This document shows, one piece after another, positions 26,020 to 39,471 of a DNA stretch of 64,000 nt. Positions within the stretch are counted from its first letter, which is position 1. Every line of letters starts with the position of its first letter. Both the position numbers and the translations under genes were made by a program. This DNA comes from Progne subis subis. Lineage: Eukaryota > Chordata > Aves > Passeriformes > Hirundinidae. Where the stretch lies: contig JAKJHU010000066.1 in NCBI GenBank assembly GCA_022316685.1, forward strand, positions 1,302,001-1,366,000, in the 5' to 3' direction. The notes beneath the pieces are model-generated. The model worked only from the letters and a program-made list of their open reading frames with translations, did not search any database and had not been told where the DNA came from.

Positions 26020-29000
26020 AATTCTTTGAACATCCCAGCATGGCAGATATTGCCAATAAAAATGTCTTGTGTCATACCTTGTTTTTAGAAATATATCAAT
26101 ACATTTAGGAATTCATGATAACATAATGCATTTTTTTAAAAATTGCAATTTATCCAGTCCTGCTGTATCTGACATGCAGTTTTTTAAAACCCCACTGACA
26201 GTTCTAAACCTCTTAGCTTGTGTCTTCTAAGGACAGCATAGGAAAACTCAGAACTAGCAGTACTAAAAGAAAAAAAACAAAGGAAAAGGCCCAGGAGTTA
26301 TAAAAGAAGGTACACACTGGAAACTGCTATTGCCGACACTTCACTCATTTACAAAACAACAACAAAACCTCAACCCTACCCAGAAATTTGGCAATTACAT
26401 TGTAGCATGGGGTATTTTCAACTTTTAGCTGGATTTGGAAGAGTTGGATATCATTTTTGCAAGGGAATCTAACATCTGACCTTGGATAACTCATTTCTAG
26501 GAATAGGGTGTTGAAGTTCTGAAAATAACATTCAATGCCTGTCTGAATCTTTCGATGCCTAAATGCTTTTGAACAATCTGGCCTTTCATCTCCCTGTGCT
26601 CTAGCTTTTCCTTGTTAAATAGAAAGAATAAAACGTTCTGAGCTCAAAGGAGTACTCTGAAGAAACCATGAAAAAATAAAAATTGAGGTAAAAGGACATA
26701 GCCATGGTAGCAACAATGAGTAACAGCAGAGCACTACGTGCCAGTGCTGCAGCCATCTGACTCACACTTGTCTGTCACACTTCCTCTGAAAGGTACCTTA
26801 TAGGAAACATAAGAAATCAATACAAGACATTTGAGATGGTTTAAGGGATGCTTGAGTAGCATGGGAAGAAATTCTAGGACAAATATTGCCTCTAAGTGCC
26901 CTGAACTTGAATCAACAAATAACTGTTTCCTCCAACACCTCCTCTGCCCCGTATTTTGCTGCTTTTGGCCAAGTCACCAAATTGCGGGCTCCGTTCTCTG
27001 CTGGTGGAAGAACTGGCAAAGCCTCCACTCTGAGTCATGACTGGCTGCAACATACACACTATTTTAATGGAGATAATTTTCATCTATTTGAATTTCAATT
27101 TTTCCCCTGATAACTGCATTTCCCCATCTTTAAAACTCGGGTCTAAATCCATTGTCTGAATCCATCACACTCCCTGCGCCCTTTGCCCAAGACACAGTCA
27201 AACACTTTCAGCTCTTTCTTGACTTCAGCATCATGAACCCTTGCACATCTTGTATTGATTTCTAGGCATTCACAGCTTCACTCTCACAGGGTCACAGCAC
27301 ATGTCAAATCTTTCCTGCATTGCACCTTCAAGCAGTGTTTCATCTAAGGAGCTTTGCCTTGCCTGAACTTGTTAGCAGTGGCACATTTGTTCCCCAATTA
27401 AGCTTTCTTTATAATAATAATAAAAATGAAATAGAAGCAATTCCTGGCAACTTTTCTATCTTTCTAGTCAATTGAAACAATTTTATGCAGATGAAGATGC
27501 AGCTCCACAGAGCCTTTGAACTTTAAGCATCATCTTTACTTGGCTTTGAACTCTCAACAGGGCCCATGATCTTTCAAAGCAATGTACTCTGCTGTGGAAA
27601 CTTCAAAAAAGAGGGAAAAAGGCATGGTTAGAAAAAAATTGCAAAAGATGGGGTTTTTTTAATGCTTGATGCTCCTGGAAATAAATAAAAAACCCAACTG
27701 AGTGGTATCTGAAGAAGTGTATTCGGCACTCAAGTGCTTCCCTAATTAATTGTTTAGATGAGTGCTAAAATAAATGCAGCAGCAGCAAAGATAAACAAAC
27801 CACTTTAGTAATAAAGCCATATATTTGTGCAGGCACACAAAAATAAATGGCAGCACTTAATGAGCACAAGCAATGAGAACGAAGAACACACTTCAGGTGG
27901 GGGATCTATGCTCAGAAAGCTCAAGCTCAAAGGTATTTGAGAGGTTATCTCACAACCACTTTCCAACCTGCCTCTCATTTGTCTCTTGCACAGAATCTCA
28001 TTTTGCACCGACTAACAGTGTAAACATGCAAAGTGTCCTAATAAAGAATGTTTCACCTTACCTGGGCAGCCTCAACGGGGCAAGGAAACACTTCTGGGGG
28101 AGAGATTGCTGTCCTAGTGAATTAGTATTCCTCTTTATTTTTGTCTGATGATTAACTAATGTAAAATCAATACAGAACAGACATGTAACACATGTACTTC
28201 CAAAACGAGAGAGAAAGCTAAGGTGATTCATACAGTCTTTTCCTTCTGACTGGAAAATGCGCTAGCAAAGTATTAATATTGGTGGAAAGTGTTACCTTGT
28301 ATATCTAGGAAAGCAGTTTTAATAGAATTACACAACTGTTAGAGGCAGGAAAATTCAGCTAAGCTCCTCTCCCACAGAGGACAGCATTAGACTTCCACAC
28401 GTAATTCTTCCAAAGTTTTATTTTGTTCTATCTGTAGATTTCCCAGAATCAGACTTTCCAAAACTTCCTCAAAAAAAAAGGCTATTTCAAAAACTCACAA
28501 GAACTACTTTAAAAACCCTTTTCACAGTAAACACTTTCAGTTTTGCTTAATTTCCCACTGCTATTTATGTCTTGAAGACATTACGAAATAGTGCTACTAC
28601 TTATCTTTGTAGAACTCATTTGACAAGCAGACCAAAACACAAAACCCCGCATGTCATAAAAATAAACATGTTATTCTCCTCAGAAGCCTTCCTACAACTG
28701 ACTGTTTACTTCTTGCAACAATGTATGCCCTGGAAAACTGGTGGGGAAAAAAAAAAAAAATCTATTCACAAATATTTAATATCTATTAAGGGAAGGGAAT
28801 ATTGAGACTCTGTTGGATGACCCATAAGACATGTTCTAAGTCTCTTAGTTAATACCAGTTCAGAGAAGTCCAAACAAGAGTACCATATCTGTAGGCCCTA
28901 TGGCTCTCCAAAGATCAAGATGTGGCATTTAATCAGATCAAGATTTAAAATAAATCTCCAGCAGCCCATTTTTAAGTTATGACAAGAGAAATGCTTGGCT

Positions 29001-32000
29001 CTAGAGGTACAGGCTGTATGACATGATTGGCAACTTATCAGGACAAGAAGAAAAAGAAGCTGGATGATTGGCAACTTAATCACAGGGAGAAGGAAAAATA
29101 GAGAAAAGGAACAAAACGAGTGCCTAAACAGTGATGTGTTGGCTCCTGTGGCTGTCAAAGGTGGCCTTGAGCAGGCAGTGGCAGGAGGGCTTACACTGAA
29201 GCTTGTCTGCAGAGTAGATGAAACTATTCAGTGTTCCTTGGCATCAATAGCATGCGGCTCCTGAATGTATCTAATCACATTTGGAGAAGCAGGATTCTGC
29301 GTGGTGCTCTCTGCAGGTCACCATGGCAGCCACAGGAACACGTCCAACAAAATATCACGGATGCGCAGCTTCGCTACCAAAAACCTCAGACAGCTTTAGA
29401 ACAAAGTCCCCAGTCTGAACTGCAAGCTAAAAAAAATACAAAATAAAACCTCTGAGCAATCATATTTTGATACCACAGGTCCTTTAGTTAACTTTACAAT
29501 GTGACCTCACAGTTTATTCAACATGTCGTTAGTGTGTAAAATATCTCTGCTGAGAACAAACAATGCAAAGTTTTCCAGGATGGGAGCTGAGAAATGGTGG
29601 GTTACAGGTTAGATTGTCAAACAAGCCTTGCAACCACCAGTTCTTATTGGGAACAAGCATCATCTTTTCACAAAAAGCCCTACTCATAGATGACTAGTAT
29701 TTATCCATGCAGTACAGTGGAACAGAGAAACTGCAAAATAATGCCCTAAAAATGTGAAGTTTCTTTTCCCACAGGAAATAGGATATGGGGAAATAAGGAT
29801 GTGCTTGGAGGGCAGTCCTGTTAATATTGGGGCCCCTATCTTGTACAATATTTTGTCTCCTAAGATTTACTAGGCAAAACTTAAAGATAATTCCAAGCAA
29901 TCTGAAATTGTCTATCAGACTTCAGCATTACTCACCCTTGTATTTTTATGCCAGAAAGATAAACCATAATGTAGAGCAAAATTATTTCTGGAACTGCATA
30001 TTGCACATTTTAACTATAAAGCTTTGACACAGAGATAACTAAGCGATTACTTGTCAACTTCCTCTCATTCCATCAGTCTTAAAAATTAGGATGAAAAAAG
30101 CTTTTCATGTACAACAACAGGCTACATATTAGTTCTGCAGAGTTATAAAAAAATGTGGAACTAAATATCAGACAAGCCCAATTTAAAATGATGAAACACT
30201 TCTGAATTCTAAAACAATTAGGCTAATTTACAACACATGGCCCGATGCACTGGAAGTTATAATCCTTTTATTTTCCTTTTTAAAAGAGGGGACATTTTTT
30301 CATACTAGTTATAAACTAGTACAATCAAGACTTATTTCTTTTTTTCTCTGAATACTCTTCAAAAGCAATTCTTACACCTCCTAAAGAGGTTTGAGGAAGA
30401 TTCATATTTTACCTGAGAAGAGACACACAGAAGTTAATTACGAGTTAGGAAAGGCAAACCACAACTATAACTAAAGAAGAGCATCATCTCCTTTTTCTGT
30501 GCCTTTTCAGTGATGCTCTGCTGCAAATTTACTCAGCTTTCACTGCTAGGTCCCTCATTTCTGCTTGCAAATCAGGGATCCTGGGGTACTCTGAATATTT
30601 ATCAGATGAAAGTTGCGGTTTTCTCCTCTACTCTTTGTGATGGTTCCTTCCAGAAAACACATGCATCTTGAATATTTCTGATTCCTCTGGGGATGAGATT
30701 TAAACAAACATTGACATTGTCAATGCAGCCCTGCTTGATCATGGTACTAAAGAGTCATTATGCATGTTTCAATATCCACTCAGTTATTACCAGTTATTTA
30801 AGACAAAGAGAAAACTGGAGAAACTCTTTTCCTTACCACATGGCAATGTTAGAGATGGCAGCAACATTGCTCAAAACCTACTCTGAAGAATATTTTGGCT
30901 CCTTTCTTAGAAAATACTGACATTTAAAGGATAAAACCTAAAACGAAAGATACAGGGAATTCAAACACTTTCAAGGCTTTCCCTTTTGCAACACACATGG
31001 ACAATGGATTTTAAATGAAAGTTCTGTTTCTCTACACTTAAGGGTATTAATATTTTAGTATGACTGCATCTGTGAATGAAGACATTCAAAAAGCCATTAT
31101 GTTTTCAACTTAGGTTAATAATAAGGCTATTTTTCCACCCACTCTCTGGCACAGCTGTAATGTTCTTGGCCTCAAGTGGGAGGCAATGTGGAACAAGGAT
31201 TAGCAAGATGGATGATATACAACATACAGTGCCAGTTCATATAAAATATTACCAGATTGGAAATGACTGTTTTCTGTCTCAGTGATTATATGATCACTTT
31301 TTTTTCCTTCCAAAGAACATACAGGATGTGGCGCTCTTCTATGCCAATAAAGCTTAGTGCATAGCACCTGGGTAATGACAAATTAATTTTTGAGCTAAGC
31401 CTGATGAAGGGGTCAGCCAAAATCCTAGGCAGAGTTTATCCCCAGTACTATTTTACATGACAGAAAATGCATCCCTCCAATTTCATCAATATTAGCACAG
31501 AAGAGAGATTATACAACAGAAAATAAATAAAATGGGGAGACAGAAACATCAAAAAAAATGTTAGGATTGTGTGTGTTTACAGTAAAATAATAAAACATTT
31601 AATCTTTGTGTTGTGGAGGGGAGTTGGAAAGAGTGTCCCATGGTCCATTTCCAAATAAAATTGGACAAAACATTTAGGAACGCACTAAACAGAACAAGCA
31701 TAGATTTGGCAGACAACAGGCTGGATGAACCAGCAGGGTTTTTTTCATTCAAGTTAGGTTTCCAAACTGGAGACCTTTGCATCCTGGAACTCAAAATCTC
31801 TCACCTGATCTAGAGACCAACCCCTTTTGACAAAGGCCATAGTGGCTCAACCATGAGCAGCCAGGGATGCTGAGCCCTGGATCCTGGCATGGTCCAGTAC
31901 AGTCTTACCTCAAACCAGAAACCACGTGGGTCAAGTGTTATGTCTGATCCAGTCATAAAACTTTAACTGCAAGTCAACACCAGTTGTTTAAATACCAAGC

Positions 32001-32651
32001 GCTCAGAAGTTCCAGTCCCCTGGACTACTGGCCACAGCCACTGCCAAAATATCAGCAATACTTCAGAGTTGAAAAATGTTTTCCTTAATAATTTTAGTGA
32101 GAGAGCACTTTCACATGAAAGAGAAACAAAAGTGTTTCTAAATGGCAAAATCATTTCTCGTCCCTAAGCAAAGATCCTCCAAAAGCTGTGTGCACAACCC
32201 AAACCACCTCCGTTTTCATGTGGTTTATCGATTTAATAAAGCATATAAACAGGCTTATATCATTATTCTACCAGCTGCAGATGATCTAGATTCACTGAAC
32301 AAACTATTCTCACAAAATATTTTCATTGAAATTAATCATAATGTTCACTCTTCCTTCCCCCACAAGCCAACACTGAGGCACTTTGAATGCACATTAGCTA
32401 CTTCAATAAATAAATGAGCAATTCTTGGTTTTCTTAACCATGCAGGGCATAAGTGGATGATCTCCTTGCATGCCCTGGATGATGAAAAAGACATTAAGTA
32501 TTAGGATTTTTCCTGTTTGGGTAGCCCTGTGAGAGCAAGCCAAGTTTGCAGGCTCACTCTCCCTCTCTCCCCATCATTCCCAGATCGTCAGAGTTTCCAT
32601 GAGCAGTGCCCCTCCCAGTCAGGTCACCAAAGCCTCAGCCCTGCATGCCTC

Positions 32652-32654
<3 letters not shown>

Positions 32655-32686
<32 letters not shown>

Positions 32687-32729
32687 GCAGGGCTTTATTC
32701 CTTGGGGGGGGGGGGGGGGGGGGGGAAGG

Positions 32730-32759
<30 letters not shown>
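32655..32759. repeat. Composite tract: poly(T), poly(G), poly(A)
   Basis: A T-run of 31 bases (32655-32685), a spacer GGCAGGGCTTTATTCCTT, a G-run of 22 bases (32704-32725), AAGG, and an A-run of 30 bases (32730-32759). The G-run can form a G-quadruplex and the flanking T and A runs can pair. Predicted frames here consist of Phe, Gly and Lys runs and are not genes. Confidence 0.97.
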
Positions 32760-32760
<1 letters not shown>

Positions 32761-35292
32761 CCTGAGAGCAATTACCAAAAAGTTTCAAAGTCTGCTGTTT
32801 TGACACACTTGATCTGGCAAGTGTAGAAGAAATGCTGTTAGATGAGAAGAAAAAAAAAAAGCGAGAAGTAGGCACATTCCCTTCTCCTACTCGCTCTCTA
32901 ATGATCTTTGTGCTATTTTCTTTTAATTCTTGTTTAAAATTTCAGGCCTTTACAGTAAGTTCAGCAAAAACAGACCTTTGCTTCACCAAAGATGCACAAA
33001 GCCCTTTTGTTCAGGACATGGGTCCAAAACTGTGGCATCTGGGCTGTGCAGCTCTCAGTGCAGGCACACTGTCAATCCTTCTTGTTCAGCTCTGCCGTCA
33101 GTGTTTCAGGACAAAGATAATTCTACCAATCTGTTTGTACAGCATATTGTACAATCTGTTATGTGCATCTGCAATACAAACAGTAAATGATAATAAGAGC
33201 ATGTGGACAAGGCTGGAGCCCCAGATTTTGGGTGCCTTTGTTATCTGTGGCTCATGGATCCCGGTCTGCAGCTGCACTTTTGACTTGCTGCATGCACACA
33301 ACATACCATGGGCACTCGCCATGAAATCTAAATACTGCCTATTCCCTATTAAAAATACCCAAATGGTGTTTTTCTCCCCTTCCTCCTATTTCAAGGGAGT
33401 AATTCAAAAGCTAAAACCATGACCATACCAAAGGGAATGAACACCAAAGTACCTTCTGTAATATCCTTCTCAAATACAAAACAAAGCCATGAAACTTAGG
33501 GAGAAAGAGGAACAGCTCGTGTCAGATGCTAACTAATGAATGTTCAATCATGAATGCTACATACAAATGTATGAGGAAAAAAATGCCTACTCTTATACAG
33601 ATTGTTCCCCAAAATCACATCTGACTGCAACAGTAATAATGTTTCTCATCCTTATTAAATATTTGTCTTTTTTTTTTTTTTGAAGACAGCAAACTCTGCT
33701 GACATTTCTGCACAAAACGTGGCACTCTGCTCCTTGCAGCACAGATTGCCAGACTGCTGCTTTACATGCTGATTTCTCTTTTGTGAACTGAGACCATGAA
33801 TACTTTCACAGGGGAAAAGCAGATCAATGATTTTTTAAGAGAGCTAAACAATTCCGTGTAATGAACATCAGTTAACACGGGCAATTACTCTTTCTTTTTC
33901 TCCCCAAAAACACCAGCACAAAAACAAAGAGGAGATTGTAACTCCTTTGAAAGGCATGTGCCTCACTGACTGAACCAGAATGCCACCCACATTCAGAAAT
34001 ACGGGTGGGTGAAGTTCAGGAAGGACATGTGGCTCGTTAAAATATAAGATGCGTAGGTGAATAAAAACTTTTGTCATTTGATTCAGCCAAGAATAAAGAA
34101 AGTTGTTGTAGAAGCTATTCCACTGTTTCCCAATTTTCATAAAAGATTGGTTCAAACCTTCTTTCTTTGTTGCTTTTGTTGCTGAATGAATGGAGAATAA
34201 AAGGTGGGTTTTTTTCTAGATTTCATGTATTTGCTTTTTAAAGAATACATGTGAAAGGAAAATAAAAGAATATCAAACATAAAGGAGACGCAGGCTTCAA
34301 TGGGAATTCTGACATTCAAAAATACTCTGCAAAAACATCCAATATATCACATTTTCTCCTTAATGGTTAAAACATAAGTGTCGGAAAACTATGGCTTTCC
34401 TTATCCCTGGTTTGAAGCATGTCTCTGGCTATGTTCCTGCATTTCCTCGCGTCTGAGTTTTCTTTTATATCATGTGAATATGTAAATGCAGCTCATTTGC
34501 ATTTCTGCTTTTATGTAGGAAGTCACACAAAACACCTCTCTGGATCTCATTGTGGCGCATCATAAAATGCTGTGTGAGAATGAGAGTCCTGCATTAATAA
34601 CAACATTAAAAATACCACCAGGATTATTCAATGAAATCCCTCTGCCATCACTGCTGCTATTTGTGGAGGGCTTCCAAACCCTGAGTCCTTCTTGAACACC
34701 CAGACAATGCTCACTTCCATCACTGGTGCAGCCATGACCCAGAGCCGGTACCCTCAAGCTGGGAAGGACACTCATGCCAGAAGCACATCTCCCTTAGACA
34801 CTTGGGAAACCACTGGTAAGAGGAATCTCCATGAAGAGCCTTGTGGAAGGGCTCAGTGATTCCATGCTCTCTACACACGCCAGCGCCTGTTCCCAGCTTC
34901 CAGCCTGCTCCTGTTCAACAAAGCTTTAGGAAATGCTTTAATTTTAATCACTTGCTGAAGTCATCAGGACTGTGTGTTTAGTTGAGCAGGGGTCTTTATG
35001 AGCCAAATATTATTCTTAGTAATAAGGAGACCTGGCAATACACTAGATGGAGCTTTTGATAGTAAGTAACATTAATTCAATTAAATCCTCTTACAGCACA
35101 CACTCTCCAGCTAATGCAGTTTACAGTGAAATTTTCTCTGGCACTCATTTAAATATAATTGCTGCACTTATCTTGTCATGAGGAAATTTCTGAAGGTTAC
35201 TTGTACTGTGCATGTGTAAACCTAGAAGCTACACTGACCTTTAGTTTTGAGATTTTTTTTTCTGAACTACTTAAACTGCAGCATCTAAATGA

Positions 35293-35319
35293 TTATAATA
35301 GTAATAGTAATAGTAATAA
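35293..35319. repeat. (TAATAG)n short microsatellite
   Basis: About four TAATAG-type units in a TA-rich context. Confidence 0.85.
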
Positions 35320-36359
35320 TTCTCTGCTTCCACACAGCACCTTTTAACTCAATATATGCCCAAGTGAGAACTAGCAAGTAACACAGCACAGAAAGGCATC
35401 ACATGCTAATTGGGAAGGAAAGCTAAAACTGTTGGAAGTGAAAAGGCTGGGAGATGACATATTTGGAAACCTGAATTTTCATAGAGTGTTTTGCATAGTT
35501 CTTCTAAAAAACATGAAGGGGTTCTCCATGTAGACAATTTCATATTTACCATTCATACAGAAGATGGCATTAATAATAACTATGGGGCACTTGAGTGCCA
35601 TGCTTTGACATCATCCTCTGTCTTGAATCAGAAAAGAGTTCACATCCATTGATCCAATAAACTAGTTCTGGTGACAGTCCCAGCTGTTTTCTTATAGGTA
35701 GCCCAGTGATATACTGGAAAGCAATCACTTCCAAAACTGGAAAAAGGGAGGTGTCATCCAAAAAACCCTAGCAAACAAATCAAAACCCATCCAAACAAAA
35801 AGTAAAACTTCAGTGTGTGTGCATAACTACCCATAAATCAAAAGTCTCGAGAATTTAATGAAATATGGGAAGGACAAGTGTAGAGATAGGAAGAGTAAAC
35901 TGTTGAACATGATGGAAAAAAGCATTTTGGAAAGCCCTACCCATTTACAGCGGACATTTCAGGTCCTTGTCTCGGGTAAACCTTCCTTGACAGTTCTATC
36001 ATAAGCTCTTTTGCTCGTCTTCTCTTTCTCACAATGAGAAGCATCCTCAAGTTAAAGATCTATTCAATTTTACCCTTGGAAATAGAGAAGAGATAGTAAT
36101 TTTGGATTACTCTACACCAAGCAGAGAATAACCAAGCAATGCACACTGAAGTGCGGACAGCCATGGGAGGTGGGAAATACCAAATCTAAAGGGGATAAAA
36201 CAACAACTTCTGAGGCCACTCAACCTCTGTCCTGAGCTCAACACCACAAAAGGAAACCCAGCTGCCTAGTTTTTACTTCTCTTTATGCATAAGCAGGTGT
36301 TTGGAAGGGTGGGAAAGATTTGACATAAAGTTTATTTGGCTACCAAGGCTCATCAGGAC

Positions 36360-36398
36360 TTTTTTTTTTTTTCCTTTTTCTTTTTCTTTTTCTTTTTA
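36360..36398. repeat. Poly(T) and (CTTTTT)n tract
   Basis: T-run of 13 followed by CC and several CTTTTT units. Confidence 0.94.
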
Positions 36399-38080
36399 GT
36401 ATTAAATAAAAAGAGAAATGAAGGACCCTGCTTTCCCCATCTGCATCCTCCTGCTCAGACTCAGATGCCTGTCACATTAAGAAACATCAAGCGATTTTGT
36501 TCAGCTCTTATGGCACACAATAGCAGACGTTCAAGGGAGAACGTGGGACTGCGAGGCATTTTAAAACTCTTAAATAAAATGTGGGCTACAGGAGGCTCTC
36601 ATTCAGAAGCAACATTTTCCCTTCCACTGAGAGTTCCCCCACGCTCTGGTGAAGTGAATTAAAATTGACACTGAGAAAAATCTAATTGAGCCAGAGACAA
36701 CACAACACTTTTCACTATAGAAACTCAAGTCCTGGTGGAATTACTTGGGTTAATATAGTCCGTTTTAAATCTACAATGATTTTTATATCCCATGATCTAC
36801 AAATAATAAAGGAAGATTGTTGTTTAAGACTCATTGTATTAATTAGGGGGAGCATAGGAAGAGTGAGAGCTGGTGCCTTTGGGTCTTCTCCACGCTTGTT
36901 TTCTAACTGCAGCTCTCATCAGATCCGATTAATATGTGAATAAACTAATGCAGATCTCACCTGGGCAGTGTTAACATAACAAAATTTTTGTGTCAACCAG
37001 CTCAGGGATTCACGCACTGAAAATGAAGGGAGCAGATTTGATTTAGGCAATATGACACCAGCACAGAGAGGAAATTATTCTCTGCCTGCTCAAAGTGACT
37101 CGAAAAATTTGGGAAAAGTCCCCCCAGGCCTCTGTATCTCAATTCTTCCAGCTGGTAAAAAGGGAGTGATGCTATTTGTCTCCCTTTGCAAAGCACTTGG
37201 AGATGTCTGGCTGAAGCAGCAGCCCTGCTCCTGACGGTGCCACACTCATCCTTGCAGCAAAAAGTTTCCTGCAGTCCATTATATTAATCTACTCCCTATT
37301 GTGGTACAGCTCCCTAAAATTGCAGTTGGAGGCACTGACATCTTGAGCTATGAGGAGAGTTTAATTATTGTTTGAAACATAAATTTTCCCAATTCAGTTG
37401 GGTGAACAAGAGACACGGTTTATTAGAAAACATCTTCCACTTCTTTACGGCTCTTCTTAGTCCTCTAAAAGAATGCCTGAATTGGATGCAGTAGTTATTT
37501 TAAATTAAAACCACAAGGTAGTAGACACTGAAGTTTTCTCTTACACAAATAATAATCAATTTATGCACCACAGAGTTTATAATCTGCAGAGTGAAAGTCT
37601 AACATCCCACTTAGAACTGCATACTCATGGGCATAGATTAGACAGTAATTAGGTTCAGTGAGAAACTGAAAAGATCCACTGGAAACATTCAAATTTAATT
37701 TATTCACTGGCTTGTCTCAGAGTGTTTTTATAAGCAATTAGAAAGACACAGATTCCTGAAAATGCATTCTTTCCCAAGACAGATGGACCAGGAGATTTAT
37801 ATAGCATACACAGCCTTCCACCCACAGCTCACTGGCTTGAGTTAAGCTCAAACCAGGCTTAGAAGCCACTACCAGACTTTTTCCTTGGGGAGTTATTTGC
37901 TATTCTTTTGAAATATGCTCATGGTTACAGTGCACGATGAAACCTGTGTCTTAAAAAAAAGAGTAATACTACAACTGGCACAGCACATCCTTTTATAGCA
38001 TCTGTTTCACTGAAGTCTGACACTGAGGATGTTGTGAGTCCTGCCAGATCCAAAACAAGCCCAAATCTGCCCTCCTGCTC

Positions 38081-38265
38081 CCACAAAAAACCCCAAAAAA
38101 CAAAAACAAAATCCCAAAAAACCCCCAAACAAACAAACAAAACAAAACAACGACCCCCCCCCCCCAAAAAAAAAAAAAAAAAACCAAAAAAAAAACACCC
38201 CAAACCAAACCAAAACAAAACCCCCAAAACAACCAACCAACCAAAAAACACCAACAAAAAAACCC
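38081..38265. repeat. A/C-rich low-complexity tract (185 bp)
   Basis: Nearly pure A and C for about 185 bases, with AAAC and AACC subrepeats, a run of about 12 C and a run of about 18 A, ending AACCCGGGG. The complementary strand is T/G-rich, which in the CELF2 transcript gives a long U/G-rich RNA segment. Overlapping frames rich in Phe/Gly/Trp or Lys/Pro/Asn are artefacts of this composition. Confidence 0.95.
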
Positions 38266-39415
38266 GGGGTGATAAGGTCTAGTGCAGGGAAGATGGAAGT
38301 AATGAAACAGTAATTAATTTACACTGCTGTACATTCTGCTTTTAATGCATTTCAAATTTATAAGGAATAGCAGACATCCTTTCAAGGCTCTCCTGGGGTT
38401 TAAATTTCATGTTAAGAACTAGCAAAATTGATGACATATTTATGCTAGAATGTTTTATGTGGTCTTTAGCTTTTTATTGTGAGCCTTCATTGTAATATTT
38501 ATGTCTCTCACACAATCTCAGCAGTGACAGAGAAATTCTTACTGCCTTAGAGTCTCTCCCTTCTATCTTTTAATGAGGAAATCTTCCTGCGTTGTGAGTT
38601 TTACTTTTAGGCTATTATTTATTTGTGCAAATACGTGCACAGGCACTTGTGACTGATTTTAGTGGGGTGAATGGAGCAGAAGATAAAAGCAATAAAACAC
38701 TGTTTTTGCAGTGGAAATGAGAGATTTAAAAGCTGCAGTACACCCAAAATCCATGCTCGTAAGGCTGCTTCCCAATTACACTTCATTTTTGACATTGCTC
38801 AGTTGTCAAATGTTTTCTTCCTTTGAGCTCCTTGCCAAAGTGTGTGAAGATTTCAGACCAGCCCCCACATCCTTTGCAAAATCTCCTCATGTGTTAGGAC
38901 CAAATGATCTTGATACTAGAACTGAACAGAGTAAGAAAAACTACATAACAAGAGAAGAGTTATGTGGTTTGTTTTGAAGCCACTGTCATTTAACAAAAAC
39001 TCACATATTTCTCACATATTTTTTTATGTGACTGAGCAGATAAATAGTGTATGTTTATTCACGTAATAGAAAATTGGAAGAGGAAAGAATTTCAGTACCA
39101 CAATGTCATAAAATAGTTGAATCTCATTGATGTGAGCTTTAACATGCAACTAAAGAAACTGGATACCATAAATATCAAACTGACAGTATCTGGCACTTTT
39201 ATAGATGCATACATTTTAAATGTAGGCAGCAATCTTGAAAATACTTAAAACATGCCTGTGTTTTATGTCGATTAATTTATATCTATTAATTCCTGCGTGC
39301 AAGTGTGTGTATGACTTGACTTAGATTTTTCCATGCAGCAAAAGCTTTTTGCCTTTGAGATTATATATTTGAGGGTTTGGCATACTATTCACATTCAACA
39401 AAACAATTTTACTAG

Positions 39416-39471
39416 TTTTTTGTTGTTGTTGTTTTTTTGTTTTTGTTTTTTTTTTTACTTTTACTTTTACT
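39416..39471. repeat. T/G-rich tract with GTT and ACTTTT units
   Basis: TTGTTGTTGTTG, then T-runs split by single G, then three ACTTTT-like units. Confidence 0.92.

Noticed and set aside
32440..32480. Possible small hairpin (ATGCAGGGCAT and ATGCCCTGGAT arms)
   Set aside because: The 11-base arms with one mismatch are too short for a microRNA precursor.
32517..32875. Overlapping frames with Phe, Gly and Lys runs
   Set aside because: They are translations of the T-run, G-run and A-run composite tract.
37925..38282. Several overlapping frames rich in Phe/Gly/Trp or Lys/Pro/Asn
   Set aside because: They are translations of the A/C-rich low-complexity tract on its two strands.
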